DNA of 10,210 nt from NCBI GenBank assembly GCA_965373045.1, contig CBDVEQ010000099.1:1-10210 (forward strand), in the 5' to 3' direction. The translations under genes and the position numbers were made by a program. This stretch comes from DAOVDI01 sp965373045. Lineage in GTDB: Bacteria; Acidobacteriota; Aminicenantia; Aminicenantales; Aminicenantaceae. The notes under the pieces are model-generated. The model was not told the DNA's origin, made no database searches, and saw nothing but the letters and a program-made list of their open reading frames with translations. Shown one piece after another: positions 7,775 through 10,210 of the stretch. Within the stretch, counting starts at the first letter, position 1. The number at the start of each line of letters is the position of its first letter.

Positions 7775-7987
7775 TTATTGTAAAAGAAAAGACGAGTGTA
7801 AGTAAAGGAATAAAAAATGCTTCCAAATTAAAACACAGCCAAAAGAAAGGGGCTGATTTTCGGTTGACTTTATAAGCAGTATCCTAAAAAAGGAGCATCC
7901 CGCCCAGACATCCTGGGACGAGCTGACCAGGGAGAATCCCCAGATGACCGCCAGCAGACAAAGGATAAATATCGTGATATATTTCAT
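7775..7987 (-). CDS. Doubtful 70-residue signal-peptide-like ORF
   Basis: The first 30 residues, MKYITIFILCLLAVIWGFSL and what follows, look like a Sec signal or membrane segment with a plausible end near DVWAG. The remainder (rich in Leu, Phe and Ser) looks like translated non-coding DNA. No good Shine-Dalgarno precedes ATG 7987, and the ORF's 3' end runs into the likely M16 promoter. It could be a small secreted peptide, a decayed gene or chance. I recognise no family. Confidence 0.22.
   Translation of the reverse strand: MKYITIFILCLLAVIWGFSLVSSSQDVWAGCSFFRILLIKSTENQPLSFGCVLIWKHFLFLYLHSSFLLQ
7777..7806 (-). promoter_or_regulatory. Probable promoter of the M16 peptidase gene
   Basis: On the minus strand TTTACT (7806-7801) and TACAAT (7782-7777) are separated by 18 bp and match the sigma-70 hexamers at four and five of six positions. 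Transcription would begin near 7770, leaving a leader of about 50 nt. Confidence 0.4.
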
Positions 7988-8014
7988 CAGATCACAGAAA
8001 CGCTTATAGTCCAG

Positions 8015-8062
8015 CTAAATATGATGTTCCCCGAATATAATTAAGCATTTGGAATTTCTCAT
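8015..8062 (-). CDS. Possible 15-residue leader peptide with a strong ribosome site
   Basis: On the minus strand AGGAGGT (8072-8066) stands 3 nt before ATG 8062. The frame reads MRNSKCLIIFGEHHI and then TAG (8017-8015). After the TAG the same frame stays open through LDYKRFCDL into the signal-like ORF starting at 7987. Either this is a short leader peptide, or a nonsense codon has cut a formerly longer gene, or the site is fortuitous. It is too short to be tested by composition. Confidence 0.2.
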   Translation of the reverse strand: MRNSKCLIIFGEHHI

Positions 8063-8115
8063 CACACCTCCTCATTGGCGTCCATTTTATCTGAAAATCG
8101 GAGATAATAAAAACA

Positions 8116-8154
8116 TAACTTTTCTTAACTATTTCTTGATTTAGTTAAGTAACT
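8116..8154. promoter_or_regulatory. Candidate operator of the first toxin-antitoxin operon (TAACT half-sites)
   Basis: A perfect 8-bp inverted repeat, CTTAACTA (8124-8131) and TAGTTAAG (8142-8149), has a 10-nt spacer. Four TAACT/AGTTA half-sites occur here: 8116-8120, 8126-8130, 8143-8147 (reverse) and 8150-8154. The spacer contains the likely -35, so a bound RHH antitoxin or toxin-antitoxin complex would block the promoter, the normal autoregulation of such operons. The assignment is inferred from position and symmetry. Confidence 0.6.
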
Positions 8155-8164
8155 GTGATATTTT
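8136..8164 (+). promoter_or_regulatory. Promoter of the first toxin-antitoxin operon
   Basis: TTGATT (8136-8141), a 17-bp spacer and TATTTT (8159-8164), with TG at 8156-8157 forming an extended -10 (TGnTATTTT). The -10 ends only 9 nt before the ATG at 8174, so the transcript should be leaderless or have a 2-3 nt leader. This agrees with the absence of any Shine-Dalgarno. Confidence 0.5.
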
Positions 8165-8173
8165 TTTATTACC

Positions 8174-8401
8174 ATGTCAAAAACAACTCTCGCTGTTAAG
8201 GTTAATTACAAAACCGCCGAAAGGGTTAAACACTTCTGCAAAGAACGAGGGATAAAATACGGCTTTTTTGTAGAAAAAGCTTTGGAAGAACGTCTCGAGC
8301 GAGAAGAATTAAAGGAAGACCTTATAGACCTGAAAACCCTGTCTGAACAGGAAAAACTGGCTTTGTCTCTGAAAGATTATTTGAAGAAGCGGCGTGTATA
8401 A
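8174..8401 (+). CDS. Ribbon-helix-helix antitoxin (RelB/CopG-like) of a type II TA module
   Basis: This is a 75-residue protein whose N-terminal half has the RHH layout: beta strand TTLAVKVN (residues 4-11), helix 1 YKTAERVKHFCKERG, turn, helix 2 YGFFVEKALEERLE. It should dimerise, bind the half-site repeats at 8116-8154 and repress its operon. The C-terminal half, from about residue 45, is highly charged (REELKEDLIDLKTLSEQEK) and is the expected toxin-wrapping segment. It overlaps the toxin gene by 8 nt (8394-8401), the usual coupling of antitoxin and toxin. There is no Shine-Dalgarno before ATG 8174, and the promoter position suggests a leaderless start. The specific antitoxin subfamily is not certain; the role rests mainly on the toxin next to it. 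Confidence 0.82.
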   Translation: MSKTTLAVKVNYKTAERVKHFCKERGIKYGFFVEKALEERLEREELKEDLIDLKTLSEQEKLALSLKDYLKKRRV

Positions 8402-8648
8402 GATCCTTCGTCTCCCCCAGGCCCAGAAGGACCTGGATGATTTTACCGGAAAATATTTCCATCAAATAACAACGAAGCTCTCCTCATTGAAAGACAATCC
8501 GCGTCCACCAGGCAGCCTGAAGCTGACAGCACAGGAAGGCTATCGCTTAAGATCTGGTGACTATAGAATAATTTACCGTATCGATGATAAAGAGAAAATC
8601 GTCTTTATATATCGAATAAAGCATCGAAAAGATGTTTATAGGCTTTGA
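8394..8648 (+). CDS. RelE/ParE-family toxin
   Basis: This is an 84-residue basic protein of the RelE/ParE superfamily. MYKILRLPQAQKDLDDF forms the first strand and helix. The C-terminal block GYRLRSGDYRIIYRIDD (49-65) followed by IYRIKHRKDVYRL (72-84) is the classic RelE-type signature, with Arg51, Arg53, Arg58, Arg62, His77, Arg78 and Tyr82 available for RNA binding or cleavage. RelE members cut mRNA on the ribosome while ParE members poison gyrase; the GYR-R-GDYR-IY pattern fits the mRNA-interferase side better. It starts with GTG inside the antitoxin's last codons, with only a weak GAAG upstream, so translation depends on coupling. The length is normal, with no damage visible. Confidence 0.9.
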   Translation: MYKILRLPQAQKDLDDFTGKYFHQITTKLSSLKDNPRPPGSLKLTAQEGYRLRSGDYRIIYRIDDKEKIVFIYRIKHRKDVYRL

Positions 8649-8824
8649 TGCCTGTCGCTTTATTACTTGATGGTCAGCTTCAATATGCCCTTCTCACAGG
8701 CAGAAGAGATGAACTGCGGATTGCGCACCTCAGAAAGCTCCCGGTCCGAACTCCGACAAACTTTTCATATAGAAGTGCTACAGAGATAATGCCAGGCGTA
8801 TGCCGGATTCCACTTCCCGCATGA
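8648..8824 (+). CDS. Doubtful 58-residue ORF coupled to the toxin stop
   Basis: The toxin's TGA and an ATG overlap as TGATG (8646-8650), and the frame stays open for 58 codons (MPVALLLDGQLQYALL at the start, PGVCRIPLPA at the end). There is no Shine-Dalgarno apart from the coupling, no recognisable family, and the last 47 nt run into the opposite-strand MazF gene. It is more likely chance than a third module gene. Confidence 0.15.
   Translation: MPVALLLDGQLQYALLTGRRDELRIAHLRKLPVRTPTNFSYRSATEIMPGVCRIPLPA
8663..8764 (-). pseudogene. Possible decayed C-terminal gene fragment (weakly Hsp20-like)
   Basis: The minus strand has an open stretch of 33 codons between TGA (8767-8765) and TAA (8665-8663) with no start codon, reading DRELSEVRNPQFISSACEKG and then ILKLTIK. 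The ending resembles the last alpha-crystallin strand of Hsp20 proteins (I-x-x-x-x-x-x-G-[IV]-L-x-[LV]-T-[ILV]), with SEV a little earlier. The match is short and judged by eye; it may be chance. Confidence 0.18.
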
Positions 8825-9116
8825 GTTCAGGCGGCAGCTCGCCGGCCTTTTCCGTCAGAAGGGATTTGTCGATTGTGACCAATTGAGAAACATTGACCAC
8901 GGATTTTCGTGGAAGACCGCCCGCTTTTTTGGGCAGAGCCACATTTCCCGGCGCCAGGGAAAGCCGTATATTCGAAGTGATGACGGCGGCAACCACGGTG
9001 CTGATACGGCTCCGGTTGAAATCGTCCGATTGAACGATAAGAAGAGGGCGTATAAATCCCGGCTCTGAGCCCATCGGCCTGGGCAGCCCCGCCCACCAGA
9101 TTTCCCCGCGCAGCAT
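8778..9116 (-). CDS. mazF: MazF/PemK-family endoribonuclease toxin
   Basis: This is a 112-residue sequence-specific mRNA interferase of the CcdB/MazF fold, held inactive by the upstream-encoded antitoxin. The family core is complete: MLRGEIWWAGLPRP, GSEPGFIRPLLIVQSDDFN (catalytic Arg expected at 23), STVVAAVITSN (Thr47 in the catalytic position), APGNVALPKKAGGLPRKSV, then VNVSQLVTIDKSLL and a C-terminal helix. ATG 9116 is chosen because GAGGAG lies 5 nt upstream; GTG codons at 9122 and 9119 are too close to that site. The ATG overlaps the antitoxin's TGA by one base (TGATG), so the genes are translationally coupled. The gene runs toward the RelE-type toxin and ends 129 nt from it. It appears intact. 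Confidence 0.93.
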   Translation of the reverse strand: MLRGEIWWAGLPRPMGSEPGFIRPLLIVQSDDFNRSRISTVVAAVITSNIRLSLAPGNVALPKKAGGLPRKSVVNVSQLVTIDKSLLTEKAGELPPELMREVESGIRLALSL

Positions 9117-9352
9117 CACCACTCCTCGTCAGGAAAGGAGGCGGACTGCATGGAGTGTAGAGCCGGATCCAGCAAGGATGATTCCTGGCTGTAAATCTCG
9201 TTGAGCACTGCCGTCACCCTATCGTGTTTGTGCTTTTCTATAAAATCCGTTAAGGCCCGCGTGAACAGTGCGCTCCGGGAAATCCCCAGTCTTTTCGCCA
9301 GTTCTTCGGTGGCTTTGAAAATTGAATCAGGCATGGACACGGCTGTTTTCAT
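9116..9352 (-). CDS. Ribbon-helix-helix antitoxin of the MazF module
   Basis: This is a 78-residue antitoxin. The start MKTAVSMPDSIFKATEELAK gives the DNA-binding strand (KTAVSMP) and helix 1, GISRSALFTRALTDFIEKH gives the turn and helix 2 of an RHH domain, and the acidic C-terminus SASFPDEEW is the expected MazF-binding tail. It is thus an RHH-type antitoxin rather than an AbrB-type MazE. ATG 9352 is chosen because the RHH strand begins there; an in-frame TTG at 9370 would start inside the operator palindrome. No Shine-Dalgarno precedes 9352, and the -10 element ends 8 nt upstream, implying leaderless initiation. It presumably binds the 28-bp palindrome at 9357-9384 and represses its own operon. 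Confidence 0.9.
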   Translation of the reverse strand: MKTAVSMPDSIFKATEELAKRLGISRSALFTRALTDFIEKHKHDRVTAVLNEIYSQESSLLDPALHSMQSASFPDEEW

Positions 9353-9356
9353 ACAA

Positions 9357-9384
9357 ACAGGGTATAACAAAAGTTATACCCTGT
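9357..9384. promoter_or_regulatory. Perfect 12-bp inverted repeat: operator of the MazF module
   Basis: ACAGGGTATAAC (9357-9368) and GTTATACCCTGT (9373-9384) are exact reverse complements separated by AAAA. The palindrome starts 4 bp from the antitoxin's start codon and covers the -10 and part of the -35, as expected for an autoregulatory RHH operator. Confidence 0.8.
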
Positions 9385-9387
9385 CAA
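9361..9387 (-). promoter_or_regulatory. Promoter of the MazF module
   Basis: On the minus strand a perfect TTGACA (9387-9382) is followed after 15 bp by TATACC (9366-9361) with an extended TGn in front (TGTTATACC). The spacer is short, but the extended -10 can compensate. Transcription would start within about 1-2 nt of the ATG at 9352. Confidence 0.55.
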
Positions 9388-9534
9388 TCCTTCCTTTACT
9401 AAGGACGCATAGATGCCGGAATATTCTCATAGTATATGACAATCTAAAAAAAGCTTCCTCACCCGCCATCCTATCCAATGAACAGGGCCATCCTTCTCAC
9501 GGGATTAAAAAATATTCCTTTATAACTCCAAAGG

Positions 9535-9564
9535 TTGCAAACCCCCCCCGCTTTCTCTTAAAAT
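9535..9564 (+). promoter_or_regulatory. Probable ndk promoter with a C8 spacer tract
   Basis: TTGCAA (9535-9540) and TAAAAT (9559-9564) lie 18 bp apart and match the hexamers at four and five of six positions. Eight consecutive C (9542-9549) occupy the spacer. Transcription would start near 9571, giving a leader of about 30 nt. Upstream, 9388-9534 holds no gene that I can support. Confidence 0.45.
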
Positions 9565-9599
9565 AGACCTTCATTTTCATATAGTCACAAGGAGCCGTC

Positions 9600-10007
9600 A
9601 TGGCAGAAAGAACATTAGCCATAATTAAACCCGACGCGGTTAAGAAAAAAGCCGCCGGCAAGATCATCCAGCGCATCGAGGAGGAAGGCTTTACCATAAG
9701 CGCCCTCAAGATGCTCCACATCACCAAGGAAGAGGCCGAAGGTTTCTATGCCGTCCACAAGGACAAGCACTTCTTCAACAGCGTAACCGATTTTATGTCA
9801 TCCGGCCCCATCATAGTCATGATCCTCGAAGGCAAGAGCGCGATCAATCACTGGCGCAAAGTCATGGGCAAGACCGACCCTGCCATGGCCGAGCCCGGCA
9901 CCCTTCGCCATTCCTACGGCTTTGACATCCAGTTCAACGGCATGCACGGCTCTGACGCCCCGGAGACCGCCGCCTTCGAAATCGGCTATTTCTTTAAAGA
10001 CGAATAA
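9600..10007 (+). CDS. ndk: Nucleoside diphosphate kinase
   Basis: This is a 135-residue cytoplasmic enzyme that transfers the gamma-phosphate of ATP to nucleoside diphosphates through a phosphohistidine, balancing NTP pools. The active-site motif NGMHGSD carries the catalytic His116. The N-terminal TLAIIKPDAV (Lys10) and the segments GPIIVMILEG and TDPAMAEPGTLRHSYG (nucleotide-binding loop, Arg103) are all present. The length is standard for the bacterial form. ATG 9600 has AAGGAG (9589-9594) with 5-nt spacing. It is transcribed alone, with a promoter candidate just upstream and an intrinsic terminator 30 nt after the stop. It lies back-to-back with the MazF module, whose promoter points the other way. 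Confidence 0.97.
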   Translation: MAERTLAIIKPDAVKKKAAGKIIQRIEEEGFTISALKMLHITKEEAEGFYAVHKDKHFFNSVTDFMSSGPIIVMILEGKSAINHWRKVMGKTDPAMAEPGTLRHSYGFDIQFNGMHGSDAPETAAFEIGYFFKDE

Positions 10008-10039
10008 AACAGGCACAATCCGCCTTACCCCTAAGGGGG

Positions 10040-10063
10040 AGGGGTTAGAAACACCCCTTTTTT
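10040..10063 (+). terminator. Intrinsic terminator after ndk
   Basis: AGGGGT (10040-10045), a 7-nt loop and ACCCCT (10053-10058) form a GC-rich stem running straight into a T-tract (10058-10063). An identical ACCCCT at 10027-10032 could pair with the same AGGGGT instead. Confidence 0.8.
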
Positions 10064-10210
10064 CCCTGTTTTTCAATTTTCCCCCGCTTATACGACTAAA
10101 TTACTGAAAACGTTGACGTATGAGGTGGAATTATAGAAAAATTTCACGCCCCACGCTATATGGGGTTATCTAGGAAAAAACACAACATGATGGGGAAGTC
10201 TGCATATATC
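10064..10210. other. Terminal stretch without a recognisable gene
   Basis: After the terminator there is a CCCCA/TGGGG inverted repeat (10149-10153 and 10161-10165, 7-nt loop). There is also an ATG pair at 10187-10192 preceded by AGGA at 10172-10175, which could start a plus-strand gene running out of the window. Eight codons are too few to judge. Confidence 0.4.

Larger units (their letters stand above)
7721..8173. other. AT-rich spacer of about 450 nt between M16 and the first toxin-antitoxin module
   Basis: The stretch holds the M16 promoter (near 7777-7806), two doubtful minus-strand small ORFs (7775-7987 and 8015-8062) and the operator/promoter of the plus-strand toxin-antitoxin pair (8116-8164). 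A weak CAGCC/GGCTG inverted repeat with a 10-nt loop lies at 7836-7855. I recognise no RNA gene or mobile-element end. Confidence 0.6.

Noticed and set aside
8097..8173. AT-rich repeats considered as a CRISPR array or origin
   Set aside because: The repeated unit is only 5 bp with unequal spacing and sits directly on a toxin-antitoxin promoter, so an operator explains it better.
9352..9370. TTG at 9370 as the antitoxin start
   Set aside because: It lies inside the operator palindrome and adds LYPVC, which is not part of the RHH fold; ATG 9352 begins the conserved strand.
10187..10210. Possible start of another plus-strand gene (ATG ATG GGG...)
   Set aside because: Only eight codons are inside the window and AGGA is 11 nt away; too little to support a gene.

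Overview
The window is chromosomal DNA from a bacterium, probably a Gram-negative-type (diderm) lineage. It carries an SppA-type peptidase, a lipobox-bearing M16 peptidase, a Tat-type signal and several Sec signals, with clear Shine-Dalgarno sites in front of most genes. Base composition is mixed: AT-rich spacers and sppA, but GC-richer genes from about 1200 to 7700. No phylogenetic marker allows a firm assignment. The gene style (M16 lipoprotein, DUF6807, MR/MLE enzyme, many toxin-antitoxin genes) would fit an uncultivated Acidobacteriota/Aminicenantes- or Planctomycetes-like lineage, but that is only a guess.

Layout. (1) 1-696 (+): 3' part of a signal peptide peptidase gene (SppA, S49). (2) 729-3424 (+): a promoter with two perfect sigma-70 hexamers, then a long leader, a GYD-domain protein, a Tat-exported enolase-superfamily (MR/MLE) enzyme broken by one extra C in a C6 tract, and a Sec-exported DUF6807/'PmoA family' protein. 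The last two are 3 nt apart, so this looks like one small operon for a sugar-acid or related organic compound. (3) 3434-7720 (-): a non-canonical NRAMP-like transporter, preceded by a two-domain M16 zinc metallopeptidase lipoprotein. The first operon and the transporter converge and share a hairpin that overlaps both stop codons. (4) 7721-8173: an AT-rich spacer with promoter signals and only doubtful small ORFs. (5) 8174-9352: two type II toxin-antitoxin modules arranged tail to tail, an RHH/RelE-ParE pair (+) and an RHH/MazF pair (-). Each has an inverted-repeat operator lying on its promoter, and each antitoxin gene appears to be (nearly) leaderless. A short gene-poor scar lies between the toxins. 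(6) 9535-10063 (+): nucleoside diphosphate kinase with its own promoter (a C8 tract fills the spacer) and an intrinsic terminator. The rest of the window has no recognisable gene.

How the parts work together. Genes 881-3424 probably form one transcription unit for exported or periplasmic carbon metabolism. The NRAMP-like carrier could import a related substrate or a metal, since MR/MLE enzymes need Mg2+, but that link is inferred from adjacency only. The toxin-antitoxin pair looks like an accessory insertion between housekeeping genes. The items most worth a second look are the homopolymer frameshift, the carrier lacking the usual NRAMP metal ligands, the paired leaderless toxin-antitoxin operators, and the C8 tract in the ndk promoter. 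I found no CRISPR array, rRNA, tRNA, insertion sequence or prophage gene.
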